Shown: in pieces, positions 7,791-16,584 of the stretch | Position numbering within the stretch: position 1 is the first letter of the stretch | Layout: each line of letters begins with the position of its first letter | Assembly (NCBI GenBank): GCA_016713565.1 | Contig: JADJOX010000007.1 | Location: forward strand, 603,501-667,500 | Reading direction: 5' to 3' | Source: Ignavibacteriota bacterium | Lineage (GTDB): Bacteria; Bacteroidota; Ignavibacteria; Ignavibacteriales; Melioribacteraceae | DNA: 64,000 bases | Position numbers and translations under genes: made by a program | The notes under the pieces: generated by a model | Database searches by the model: none | What the model saw: only the letters and a program-made list of their open reading frames with translations | Told to the model about the DNA's origin: nothing

Positions 7791-9674
7791 TTATTCCTTC
7801 CCTATTTTCTCTAATTCTTCCCATCTGTTATAAAGATTCTTAACTTTTTCTTTAGCAAAATTAAAATCATTATTTAATTCATTTGTTTTAGCGGCATACT
7901 TTTCATAAAAATCTTCAGATGAAAATATTTGTTCTATTTTATTTACTTCTTCTTCGGCTTTAATAATTTCTTCTTCTATTGATTCTAATTCTTTTTTCTC
8001 TTTCCAAGTTAATTTTCTCGGCTTAGGCTTTTCAATCGCCGTTTCTTTTTCATTTTTTTTAACAATTTTATTTTCTACTAAATTTCGCTGTGTTCTTTTT
8101 TCAATATAATAATCATAATTTCCTTCGCTAAAGTGAATTTTACCATCTTCTTCAAATGCCAGAATTCCGTTGCAGACCCTATTTAAAAAATATCTGTCGT
8201 GACTAACAACCACAACGCAGCCGTTAAAAGCTAACAGTGCTTCTTCAAGAATTCGTAAAGTCGGCAAATCCAAATCGTTTGTCGGTTCATCCAATATTAA
8301 AAAATTTCCGCCTCTTTGCAGAATTCGGGCAAGCGTTAATCGGCTTTTCTCACCTCCTGAAAGTCTTCCGACCAATGTATTAATTCTATCATCTGTAAAT
8401 AAAAATCGTTTTAAATATGACCAAACAGTTATTTGCTGATCTCCAAATTTTATAAAATTATTTCCTTCACTTATGGCTTCAATAACGGAATCTTCATCAT
8501 TTAGCAGTAGTCTAGACTGATCGATATAATTAATTTTTGTTTTCTCACCTAGTTGTATTTTGCCATTATCAGGCTGATTTTCACCTAGAATAATTTTTAA
8601 TAATGATGTTTTGCCTACTCCGTTTTTACCAATAATACCTAATTTTCTATCCGGAGTGAAAATAAAATTTAGGTCATTAATCAGAAATTTATTATCAATA
8701 GAAAAACTGATATTATTTAATTCAAGAATTGTATTGCCTAATTTTTCGGGCGGGGGAATTATTAAATCTACATCTAATTCAACTTCCAAATTCTGCTGAG
8801 ACGCAATTTCGTAATAAGCATCTAATCTGCTTTTAGCTTTTGTTCTTCTGGCTCTTGGTCCTCGTACAACCCAATCCAATTCTCTTCGTAAATAATTTTG
8901 ACGTTTTCTTTCTTCAACTTCTTTTATTGCCTGCCTTTCCGCTTTGTTCAGCAAAAAGTCTGTATAATTTCCAATATGTGAAATAAATTCACCCTGACTT
9001 AATTCAACGATACGGTTTGCGATTCTATCAAGAAAATATCTATCATGAGTTACAAAAATACAAGTACCTTTATAATTGCTTAAGAAATTTTCAATCCATT
9101 CAATTGATTCCGTGTCCAAATGATTTGTCGGTTCATCCAAAATTAATAAATCCGGCTGCGCCACAATTGAACGGGCTAATGCAACTCTTCTTTTTTCTCC
9201 GCCCGATAATGTTTCTATGTTTCTGTTTCCATCTGGAACATTTAAAGATTGAAGAATTTTATTAATTTTAATTTCTAAATTCCATCCATCCAAATACTTA
9301 ATTTTTTCTTCCAGTAAATTTTTCTTAGAAGAATCATAATGCAACGATTCATATTCTTTTATTAAGTTCAAAACATTTTCAGCGGCGGCTAAAACATTTT
9401 GGTACACATTTTTCGAATTATCTAAGGTAAATTCTTGGGTTAAAAATCCAACCACTAACTCTTTCTTTTTTGCCACATTTCCGGAATCAGGCTTTAATTG
9501 ATCCGCAATAATTTTTAGAAATGTAGATTTCCCGGCTCCGTTGCGTCCAACTAATCCAATTCTATCGCCTTCATGAATACTAAGCGAAGCCTTGTTCAAA
9601 ACTATTTGTTCACCGTAATGGACTTCAAGATCCATTGCGGTCAGTATTACCGGATTTATATTATTTTCCATCAA
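7791..9674 (-). CDS. uup: ABC-F family ATPase, Uup-like
   Basis: The 627-residue protein carries two ABC ATPase domains in tandem and no membrane segment. The first has Walker A GRNGAGKST, signature LSGGEKRRVALARS and Walker B LLILDEPTNHLD; the second has GKNGVGKTS, LSGGEKSRLTLARI and FLILDEPTNDLD. A linker with many Arg and Lys residues (RRELDWVVRGPRARRTKAKS) separates them, and the last 90 residues are a charged coiled coil as in Uup. ABC-F proteins bind the ribosomal E site or branched DNA; Uup is linked to ribosome function and transposon precise excision. Length and the C-terminal coiled coil favour Uup over EttA. It appears to be transcribed alone. Confidence 0.85.
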   Translation of the reverse strand: MMENNINPVILTAMDLEVHYGEQIVLNKASLSIHEGDRIGLVGRNGAGKSTFLKIIADQLKPDSGNVAKKKELVVGFLTQEFTLDNSKNVYQNVLAAAENVLNLIKEYESLHYDSSKKNLLEEKIKYLDGWNLEIKINKILQSLNVPDGNRNIETLSGGEKRRVALARSIVAQPDLLILDEPTNHLDTESIEWIENFLSNYKGTCIFVTHDRYFLDRIANRIVELSQGEFISHIGNYTDFLLNKAERQAIKEVEERKRQNYLRRELDWVVRGPRARRTKAKSRLDAYYEIASQQNLEVELDVDLIIPPPEKLGNTILELNNISFSIDNKFLINDLNFIFTPDRKLGIIGKNGVGKTSLLKIILGENQPDNGKIQLGEKTKINYIDQSRLLLNDEDSVIEAISEGNNFIKFGDQQITVWSYLKRFLFTDDRINTLVGRLSGGEKSRLTLARILQRGGNFLILDEPTNDLDLPTLRILEEALLAFNGCVVVVSHDRYFLNRVCNGILAFEEDGKIHFSEGNYDYYIEKRTQRNLVENKIVKKNEKETAIEKPKPRKLTWKEKKELESIEEEIIKAEEEVNKIEQIFSSEDFYEKYAAKTNELNNDFNFAKEKVKNLYNRWEELEKIGKE

Positions 9675-9772
9675 CGATTTTAATAAAATTAGTTATCAAA
9701 TATACTTAATTGTAAAAATTAAATTGACTAAAGATCAGTTTATTGTGATTTATGAAATGCTTTTTAAGTAAT

Positions 9773-10489
9773 TTACTTTCTATTTTTAACTTCTTCGTTT
9801 GATTTATTCTCTAAAATTCCCTCGCCCAATTGGCGCATTTGTTTTTGAATCCAAAAAACTCTGCGCTGTCTGTAATTTGTCAATGAATTAACTTTGTACT
9901 TTTTGGGATTTGGTAAAACCGCCGCCAACATTGCCGCATTTTGATATGTTAATTTATTTGCGTCGCGATTAAAGAATTTTCTTGATGAAGCTTGAACTCC
10001 ATAAACATTTTCGCCGAACTCAGCAATGTTTAAATAAACTTCTAAAATCCTTTTCTTGGACCAAAGTGTTTCCAAAAGTAAAGAAAAATAGACTTCCAAA
10101 CCCTTCCTTACATAACTTTTATCAGACCATAAAAATAAATTTTTTGCGGTCTGCTGCGTAATTGTACTTGCTCCGCGAGTTATTTTACTTCTTTTATTTC
10201 TCTTAAGCGCTTTTTCAATTGATTCAAAATCAAAACCGTAATGATCAAAAAATTTCTGATCTTCTGCCGCGATCATGGCTAATTTAGCTGAATTTGATAT
10301 TTCATTATAATTCACCCAATCATAATTTATTGAGTTAAAATTACCGTCAATTAAATTTGTAATTCTTTGCTGAAGCATAAATGACGAAGTTGGAATTGGA
10401 AGAAATCTAAATATTAAAACAACCAGAATTGTAAAAATGAAAAAAAACAATGTCAATGAAACAAATATTTTCCAGATTTTTTTTAGCAT
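9773..10489 (-). CDS. mtgA: Monofunctional biosynthetic peptidoglycan transglycosylase
   Basis: The enzyme polymerises lipid II into glycan strands on the periplasmic face of the inner membrane. It has one N-terminal membrane anchor (about residues 8-30) and a GT51 domain with the catalytic AAEDQKFFDHYGFD motif, GASTITQQTAKNLFLW, KRILEVYLNIAEFGENVYG and a final AAMLAAVLPNPKKY. There is no transpeptidase domain, which separates it from class A PBPs, and the length of about 238 residues is typical. I chose ATG 10489; a TTG at 10501 in the same frame is possible but has no better ribosome binding site. Confidence 0.9.
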   Translation of the reverse strand: MLKKIWKIFVSLTLFFFIFTILVVLIFRFLPIPTSSFMLQQRITNLIDGNFNSINYDWVNYNEISNSAKLAMIAAEDQKFFDHYGFDFESIEKALKRNKRSKITRGASTITQQTAKNLFLWSDKSYVRKGLEVYFSLLLETLWSKKRILEVYLNIAEFGENVYGVQASSRKFFNRDANKLTYQNAAMLAAVLPNPKKYKVNSLTNYRQRRVFWIQKQMRQLGEGILENKSNEEVKNRK

Positions 10490-10556
10490 ATCAATATTCA
10501 ATTTTTATATCTGAAAAATAGTGTTTTCAAAAATCAAATTTCAAAAAAGTTCAAAA

Positions 10557-11522
10557 TTAAATATCTAGCAATATTTTTTTTATCAAATTTTTTGCCAAAA
10601 TAATTTTATATGAATTCATGTCCAAAGCTTCTGCTTTTGCAAATACTGAATTTGAAAGTTTATTTATATTTTCATCATCAATTTTAAAATTGATTAATTC
10701 TTTGTTTATTCCTTCTTCTTCCCAAGGAATTGGCGCAACACCGCCGAAAGTAATTTTACCGGACTTAATAATTTTATCTTTGATATCAAATATTCCTGCT
10801 ATACTTAACAGTGCAAAATCCCAAGCGCCTCGTTCTTTAATTTTAATAAATTTAGAAATTTTATTCCCTGAATTTGGAATTATTATTTCGGTCAATATTT
10901 CACCGCTTTTCAATATATTTTCTTTTTGATCATCAACTACCGGTAAAATAAAAAAATCTTTTGCGGAAACTACTTTTTCATTTTTTCCGTCATTGATTTT
11001 AAATTTTGCGTTTAATGCCAACAGAGCAACCGCTGAATCTGATGGATGTACAATGTAGCAAGGTCCTCCCCCAATAATACAGTGATATTTATTATTTCCC
11101 ATCACCGCAAAACATGTATCACCGCCTTTTCTTATGCAGTTATATTCGCCACGGAAGTAAAAACAACGTGGTCGCTGACAAATATTTCCGCCGATTGTAG
11201 CAGCATTTCTTAATTGAGGAGTCGCGATTTCTTTTACCGACAACTGTAATAATTCTGCATATTTTTTTACAGTTTCATTTTTTTCAATTTCACTAAGTTT
11301 TGTCAATGCTCCAATTTTAAGTCCAACATTTTCGTCATATTTAATATAATTTAATGACTCAATATTTTTAAGATTAACAAGTTGAGTGTAATTAAAAATA
11401 TCATCTTTCATTAAACCTAATATATCCGTTCCGCCGGCGTATAGAATTGATTTACTGTTTTTTGATAAATAATTAGATGCTTTTTCAACTGATTGTGGCT
11501 GCAAATATTCAAAATCATTCAT
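10557..11522 (-). CDS. FAD-binding subunit of xanthine-dehydrogenase-family aldehyde oxidoreductase (PaoB/YagS-like)
   Basis: This subunit passes electrons from the 2Fe-2S subunit to FAD. The N-terminus carries the FAD motif LYAGGTDILGLMKD and ATIGGNICQRPRCFYFRG. Four or more cysteines follow (CQRPRC, YNCIRKGGDTC, GGGPCYIVHPSD), matching the insertion that holds an additional 4Fe-4S cluster in PaoB and 4-hydroxybenzoyl-CoA reductase. I start it at ATG 11522, which has GAGG six to seven bases upstream; the TTG at 11534 overlaps the previous stop codon. It is the last of three co-oriented genes for one enzyme, in the order 2Fe-2S, molybdenum, FAD, whereas E. coli paoABC has FAD second. Confidence 0.87.
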   Translation of the reverse strand: MNDFEYLQPQSVEKASNYLSKNSKSILYAGGTDILGLMKDDIFNYTQLVNLKNIESLNYIKYDENVGLKIGALTKLSEIEKNETVKKYAELLQLSVKEIATPQLRNAATIGGNICQRPRCFYFRGEYNCIRKGGDTCFAVMGNNKYHCIIGGGPCYIVHPSDSAVALLALNAKFKINDGKNEKVVSAKDFFILPVVDDQKENILKSGEILTEIIIPNSGNKISKFIKIKERGAWDFALLSIAGIFDIKDKIIKSGKITFGGVAPIPWEEEGINKELINFKIDDENINKLSNSVFAKAEALDMNSYKIILAKNLIKKILLDI

Positions 11523-11530
11523 TTTGTTCC

Positions 11531-13816
11531 TCAATTTTTGTACAGTGCATTTAATATTTTATCCGGAGTAATTGGCAGGCTTTTTATTCTAACACCAATT
11601 GCGTTATAAACCGCATTTGCTATTGCTGCCGCAGTTGGAATGATTGCTGGTTCGCCAATTCCTTTAACACCCATATTATTCGCCTGATCGTCCATTTCAT
11701 TAACAATTATTATTTCTATTTCATCCGGGGCATCCAACATTGTTGGAATTTTATAATCATGCATATTCGCATTTAACATTTTCCCATGATCTTCATCCAT
11801 AATTCTTTCTTCTGTTAGCGCAAATCCTAATCCCTGCATTATTCCACCGTGGAATTGACTTTCCAAAGTTTGCCTGTTTAATGTTCTTCCGGTATCGTGA
11901 GCGGCAACAATTTTTTTTACTTTCACATTGCCTGTCAGAATATCTACTTCAACTTTAGCGAACTGTGCTCCAAAAGTCTGAACCGCAATTCCTTTTATAT
12001 TTTCTTCTCGTGAACCTTTTGTAAATAAAATTTCGGGATCAACTTGTTTTGCTATATCTTCAATTGACATTATTGTTTTACTATCAGAGTAAAAAATTCC
12101 GCTTGAATACTTTATTTCATCTTCATTTTTATTTATGACGGCAGAAACTGCTGAAATTAATTTTTTCTTCATTTTTTCCGCCGCATCCCTAACCGCGGGA
12201 GAAATTGAAGGAGCCGTTGTACTTCCTCCGCTTGAAGGTCCAAATGGATAATCTGTATTTCCTAAGTGTACTTTAATTTTACTTAAAGGTAATTCCAAAA
12301 TTTCAGCGGCTATTTGAGACATAAATGTATAAGTACCTGTTCCAATATCCTGGGTTCCGGAATAGATATTCACCAAACCATCTTTAGAAATTTTCATATT
12401 CGCGTGAGCCGGAGGTCCGCCACCTCCCCACCAAATTTGAGAAGCCATTCCAATTCCGGTTTTAATATAGTTGTTTCCATCTCCTGGAATTTTATTACGT
12501 TCACTCCAACCTATTTTTTCCGCTCCAATTTTATAAGCTTCCTTCAACATTTTTGAACTATAACTTGCGCCCCAAACTTGATCCTTATCGGCATAATTTT
12601 TCAACCTAATTTCCAATGGATCCATTCCTATTTTTTCTGCTGCTTCATCAATTATGGAGTCAAGAGCAAAAGTTCCCTGAACATGTCCCGGAGCTCTGAA
12701 AGCTCTTGCTCTGCCGGTGTTTGTGAAAACACTATAATCAATTGTTTTAACATTAGGAATTTGATACATACTTCTAGCCGGCCAACTGCACCCGCCGCCG
12801 CTAGGATATGAACCAACATTTGCGATAGAATTATGGCTCAATGCAGTAATTGTTCCATCTTTTTTTAGTCCGATCTTTAATGTTTGTTTTGAGTCAGGTC
12901 TGTTACCGACAGAAAGATTCATCTCTTTTCTATCCAAAACTATTTTTACCGGTTTGTTAAATTTTTTCGATAGTATTGCTGCCATTAAAGTATATTTTCC
13001 GGCTTCAAGTTTACCGCCAAAACCTCCGCCCATAAATTCTTTTATAACTTGAACATTTTCTTCATTCATACCCAAGGATTTTGCTATGTTGTTTCTAACT
13101 TCAAAAACCGCTTGCGTTGAATCCCAAATTTTTAATTTTCCGCCTTCCCAATTAACAACGCTGCAGTGAACTTCTGTTGGATTATGAATTGCAATTTGTG
13201 TTGTATATGTATCTTCAATAATAATTTCAGATTGTTCAAAACCTTGATCAATATTTCCTCTTGAATATTCATCCGGTTTTTCTCTGCTGATATTTCCGCT
13301 TTCATGAATTTTTAGATTCTCTGATTTTAGAGATTTTTCCGCATCAATTTCAAAAGGTAATTTTTCATATGAAACGATTATTTTCTTTGCCGCTTCTTCA
13401 GCAATTTTTTGCGTTATTGCACAAACACAAGCAATTTCATCACCTTCATATCTAACAGTCTGATCAAATAATTTACTGCTTTCACCATACCAATTATATT
13501 CTTGTGTGTTTTCAAAAGTTAAAATTTCCAAAACACCATCTGTATTTTTCGCTTTTGATAAATCCAAACTTTTTATTTTTGCGTGAGGAATTGTTGAACG
13601 CAGAATTTTTCCAAATACCATATCCGGTAAATTTATATCGTAGGTATAAATTGCTTTTCCGCTTACCTTTTTATATCCGTCGTATCTTGGAATTTTTTTT
13701 CCAATAAATTTCAAATCTTTATTTGGAGGAAGTTGTTTATAATTTTCGTCCGAAACTTCGCCAACTTTTTCTATAAAATCTTCTTCGAAAAAAAACTTTG
13801 ATCTTTTTATTGACAT
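11531..13816 (-). CDS. Molybdopterin-binding catalytic subunit of aldehyde oxidoreductase (PaoC/YagR-like)
   Basis: The large subunit of about 761 residues carries the molybdenum cofactor. Visible motifs are KEFMGGGFGGKLEAGKY, GRARAFRAPGHVQGTFALD, GTQDIGTGTYTFMSQ and the C-terminal KGIGEPAIIPTAAAIANA, whose Glu is the catalytic base in this family. The start is ATG 13816, with AAGGAG five bases upstream; an ATG at 13852 would overlap the preceding gene and lacks such a site. The gene begins 13 bases after the Tat-exported 2Fe-2S subunit and ends just before the FAD subunit. Physiological substrates are probably aldehydes, detoxified in the periplasm, but the sequence does not fix the substrate. 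Confidence 0.9.
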   Translation of the reverse strand: MSIKRSKFFFEEDFIEKVGEVSDENYKQLPPNKDLKFIGKKIPRYDGYKKVSGKAIYTYDINLPDMVFGKILRSTIPHAKIKSLDLSKAKNTDGVLEILTFENTQEYNWYGESSKLFDQTVRYEGDEIACVCAITQKIAEEAAKKIIVSYEKLPFEIDAEKSLKSENLKIHESGNISREKPDEYSRGNIDQGFEQSEIIIEDTYTTQIAIHNPTEVHCSVVNWEGGKLKIWDSTQAVFEVRNNIAKSLGMNEENVQVIKEFMGGGFGGKLEAGKYTLMAAILSKKFNKPVKIVLDRKEMNLSVGNRPDSKQTLKIGLKKDGTITALSHNSIANVGSYPSGGGCSWPARSMYQIPNVKTIDYSVFTNTGRARAFRAPGHVQGTFALDSIIDEAAEKIGMDPLEIRLKNYADKDQVWGASYSSKMLKEAYKIGAEKIGWSERNKIPGDGNNYIKTGIGMASQIWWGGGGPPAHANMKISKDGLVNIYSGTQDIGTGTYTFMSQIAAEILELPLSKIKVHLGNTDYPFGPSSGGSTTAPSISPAVRDAAEKMKKKLISAVSAVINKNEDEIKYSSGIFYSDSKTIMSIEDIAKQVDPEILFTKGSREENIKGIAVQTFGAQFAKVEVDILTGNVKVKKIVAAHDTGRTLNRQTLESQFHGGIMQGLGFALTEERIMDEDHGKMLNANMHDYKIPTMLDAPDEIEIIIVNEMDDQANNMGVKGIGEPAIIPTAAAIANAVYNAIGVRIKSLPITPDKILNALYKN

Positions 13817-13829
13817 TTTTTCTCCTTGA

Positions 13830-14438
13830 TCAAATTTTACTGCCAATTGCATTTTTTACGGAATCAAAAATTTTGGGATACGCACCGCATCTGCATAAAT
13901 TACCCGACATGCCGTTTTTTATTTCTTCATCAGTAGGATTTGGATTATTTTTTAATAATGCAACAGCTGAAATTATTTGTCCCGGTGTACAAAATCCGCA
14001 TTGTAATCCATCATGCTCAATAAATGATTTTTGAACCGTGTGTAACTCATCATTATTCAATAATCCTTCAACTGTAATTATTTCCGAAGCATCCGCATCT
14101 AAAGCCAATAAATGACAAGAATAAATTGCTTCATCATTCATTAAAACAGAACAGCTTCCGCATTCTCCTTGATTGCAAACTAATTTTGTTCCTGTCAATT
14201 TTAGTTCGTCACGTAAAAATTCTGCTAAGGTTGTATTAGGTTTTATATTTGTTGAAATTTTTTCACCGTTTACAACTAAGGATAACTTGACCTTTCCTTC
14301 CATAGATTCTTTTAAATCCTTAGGAAGATTCTTTGCATTTAAATTTGGACTAATTGAATACGCGCCAACTAAACCAACGCTTACTTCTTTAATAAACTTT
14401 CTTCGGGATGAGTCTTTAGGATTGTCAGATTTTTTCAT
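13830..14438 (-). CDS. 2Fe-2S subunit of periplasmic aldehyde oxidoreductase, Tat-exported (PaoA/YagT-like)
   Basis: The N-terminus has a twin-arginine motif, SRRKFIKEVSVGLVG, followed by a short hydrophobic stretch, so the complex should be exported folded to the periplasm. Two 2Fe-2S domains follow: a plant-type set CNQGECGSCSVLMN ... YSCHLLALDA, and the C-terminal set GLQCGFCTPGQIISAV ... GNLCRCGAYPKI. Length (202 residues) and arrangement match PaoA. It is the first gene of the three-subunit operon and the only one with a signal peptide, so the other subunits are expected to be carried along. Confidence 0.92.
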   Translation of the reverse strand: MKKSDNPKDSSRRKFIKEVSVGLVGAYSISPNLNAKNLPKDLKESMEGKVKLSLVVNGEKISTNIKPNTTLAEFLRDELKLTGTKLVCNQGECGSCSVLMNDEAIYSCHLLALDADASEIITVEGLLNNDELHTVQKSFIEHDGLQCGFCTPGQIISAVALLKNNPNPTDEEIKNGMSGNLCRCGAYPKIFDSVKNAIGSKI

Positions 14439-14559
14439 ATTTCCTCAGTAGCTAACTTTGAAATGCTATGAGAAAATTAAAAATGTAAAGGCTAAATTGC
14501 AATATAAATAGTGAAGTAAAAGATGAAATTTGTGAGGAATTTTTAAATTATCGGGTGAG

Positions 14560-15483
14560 CTATATTTCGTTGAATATTTCTAAATCTTCAAAAATAAAAT
14601 TTCGCGGATTTAATGAAACTCCTTTATGTCTTACTTCATAATGAAGATGTGGTCCAGTTGTCAATGTGCCCGTATTTCCGCTTAGAGCAATTAGTTCGCC
14701 TCGTTTTACGGTTTGTCCAATTTTAACATTAAATTCGGATAAATGACCATATAATGTTTCATAACCAAAACCGTGCGTAATTTTTATAACTTTGCCATAA
14801 CCGCCGAGTTGACCAACAAAAGTTATTTTCCCGCTACCCGGTGCATAAACCTTTTCACCGATATTTGCTATAAAATCTAAGCCGTAATGCATTTTATTCT
14901 GCATCAAAATTGGGTGAAGTCTCATCCCAAATCTATCACCGATGGGACAATTAACGGGACGAACTGCAGGAATTGTTTTATATAAATTCTGATTTTCTTT
15001 GTACTTGTTTTCTATTTCTCCAAAGTTTATTCTTTCAATCTTTAATCCGGTTTCAATTTTATTAACAACATCAAGAATAGAACTTAATTTTAGATTATTC
15101 CTTTTCACTGAAGCAAATTCACTCTCAAATTCCGATCCGCCGATTCCGTAATTTTTATAATCTTGATTTAACTCGGGTAAATTTACAGCAATCCGTAAAT
15201 TGCTTGATTCGTCTGCTAATTTATCAAGTTTTGATGACAATGCGATGTACTTCTTTTGAAGAAGTTCAAATTCATTTTCCAACAAATTATCATCCGTAAA
15301 ATTTTTTAAACGATCATTATTACTCGAATAATTAAGAACGATTTTGCTGCTAGTAAAAAAAGTTATTGTTGCAGTCAAGAATACGATAAAAATTATAAAC
15401 AACGCAGCTTTAGAAAAAACATTTTCAACATTCACCAGTTTTTGTTTTTCTGATGAATAATAATAAATTTTATTTATCTTCAT
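14560..15483 (-). CDS. M23 family zinc metallopeptidase (cell-wall endopeptidase)
   Basis: The 307-residue protein has an N-terminal membrane helix (AALFIIFIVFLTATITFF), a coiled-coil-like middle (about residues 65-140) and a C-terminal LytM/M23 domain. The zinc and catalytic signatures are HYGLDF and GPHLHYEVR, with a strongly conserved GYGKVIKITHGFGYETLYGH between them. Such proteins cut peptide cross-links in peptidoglycan or activate amidases, acting in the periplasm. All metal ligands appear present, so it is probably catalytic. It stands alone between the aldehyde oxidoreductase operon and a small hypothetical gene. Confidence 0.9.
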   Translation of the reverse strand: MKINKIYYYSSEKQKLVNVENVFSKAALFIIFIVFLTATITFFTSSKIVLNYSSNNDRLKNFTDDNLLENEFELLQKKYIALSSKLDKLADESSNLRIAVNLPELNQDYKNYGIGGSEFESEFASVKRNNLKLSSILDVVNKIETGLKIERINFGEIENKYKENQNLYKTIPAVRPVNCPIGDRFGMRLHPILMQNKMHYGLDFIANIGEKVYAPGSGKITFVGQLGGYGKVIKITHGFGYETLYGHLSEFNVKIGQTVKRGELIALSGNTGTLTTGPHLHYEVRHKGVSLNPRNFIFEDLEIFNEI

Positions 15484-15510
15484 TTTTAGCGCGTGATTAA
15501 AATTTGCTTT

Positions 15511-15810
15511 TTAATTAATTACGGAAAGATTTCTCTTTTCCATTTCGTTCAGAAGAGTGTTGTAAATTTTAGAATCTTCCAACCATTTTTGCGGACTGCA
15601 ATTTCTAAGATAATTTTTTTTGTTTTTTATATCTTGAAAAAGGGAGATATCGTAAATAATTGCTCGCTTTTCCTGCTTATCTAACTTTCTCAACTTCTCT
15701 TTATATAAATAGTTAAAAGTATTTTTCAGAAAATAATATGAACATACAAGCTGCGCATTATCGAATTTCGAAATATCCTTTGATGTTTTTTCTAATTCAA
15801 CCAAATACAT
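15511..15810 (-). CDS. Hypothetical protein, 99 residues
   Basis: I do not recognise this short, charged, probably helical protein. It starts at ATG 15810 with YLVELEKTSKDISKF and has no signal peptide or membrane helix. The gene lies 27 bases upstream of the M23 peptidase on the same strand, so the two could be co-transcribed. Amino-acid composition and frame length are compatible with a real gene, but no motif supports a function. Confidence 0.45.
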   Translation of the reverse strand: MYLVELEKTSKDISKFDNAQLVCSYYFLKNTFNYLYKEKLRKLDKQEKRAIIYDISLFQDIKNKKNYLRNCSPQKWLEDSKIYNTLLNEMEKRNLSVIN

Positions 15811-16181
15811 TTTGTCTCTGAAATTTATTTTATCATTTTACATTTAAGCATAATTTGTGCCAAAAATCACATTATCCTAAAAACAATGTGCTTTGAACAA
15901 TTGTTTACAACATATTGCTTTTCATAGATGGATAAATTGGTGCAAATATTATTTACAGAAATTATAAATTGTTGGTAATTTATTTATTATTAGGGAGTTA
16001 CGAGGTTTAATAAATAATTCTTTTGCAATTTTTTTTTCATTGTTTAATATGTAGCAATTTAATAAATCATAATTGCTTGTTTGTGATTGGCATCATTTCA
16101 TTGAGTTTTTATTTCAATAGATTTGAGTCAAGAAATATGTTTCATTTAAAAACTTAACGTGTATTAAGAAAAAACATTTTT
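15811..16181. other. Gene-free AT-rich intergenic region between divergent genes
   Basis: These 371 bases separate a minus-strand gene from a plus-strand gene, so both promoters should lie here. I see no reading frame worth calling, no strong hairpin, and no tRNA or other RNA gene. The sequence is very AT-rich with several short A and T runs. Confidence 0.5.
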
Positions 16182-16484
16182 TTGAAACAAATTAAAACAC
16201 TTATGCAAAATAAAGAAATAAATACAAAACAAATTGAAGCAAAAACAGAGAGTTTTACTCAAAAAATTTCTTCAATTACAACCGAAAGAAAAATTATCAA
16301 CTCATTTAAAAGCGGAATATTTGCTTTTAGCGTTGTTCTAGTACTTTGCTCAATGTTTAAAGTTTTAGCTGTAACTGCCAAATCTACTTCTAATTTTGAA
16401 ATTACCGGAAATGATCTAATTTTTTCATTTTGGGCATTTATTGTCATTTCATTTATAGAAATCTCACATTATTTTAAATCGTAA
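16182..16484 (+). CDS. Hypothetical membrane protein with two predicted helices
   Basis: A 100-residue product at most. After a basic, Gln/Lys-rich N-terminus there are two hydrophobic segments, about SGIFAFSVVLVLCSMFKVLA and FSFWAFIVISFIEISHYF, so it is likely an inner-membrane protein. The start is unclear: TTG 16182 follows a T run with no ribosome binding site, and ATG 16203 is in frame and equally plausible. No family is recognised. It is separated from purL by 100 bases and may be an independent unit. Confidence 0.45.
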   Translation: MKQIKTLMQNKEINTKQIEAKTESFTQKISSITTERKIINSFKSGIFAFSVVLVLCSMFKVLAVTAKSTSNFEITGNDLIFSFWAFIVISFIEISHYFKS

Positions 16485-16584
16485 ATAAATTTATTCATTT
16501 TCCCAAGTCCGTTTTTTCTTCATCTAAGCTAAAAAAAATTTATCTTTACACTTTAATTCTAATCAAATCTAAAAAAATCATTTT

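Noticed and set aside
13798..14451. Plus-strand frames across the aldehyde oxidoreductase 2Fe-2S gene
   Set aside because: They are shadows of a well-conserved iron-sulfur protein.
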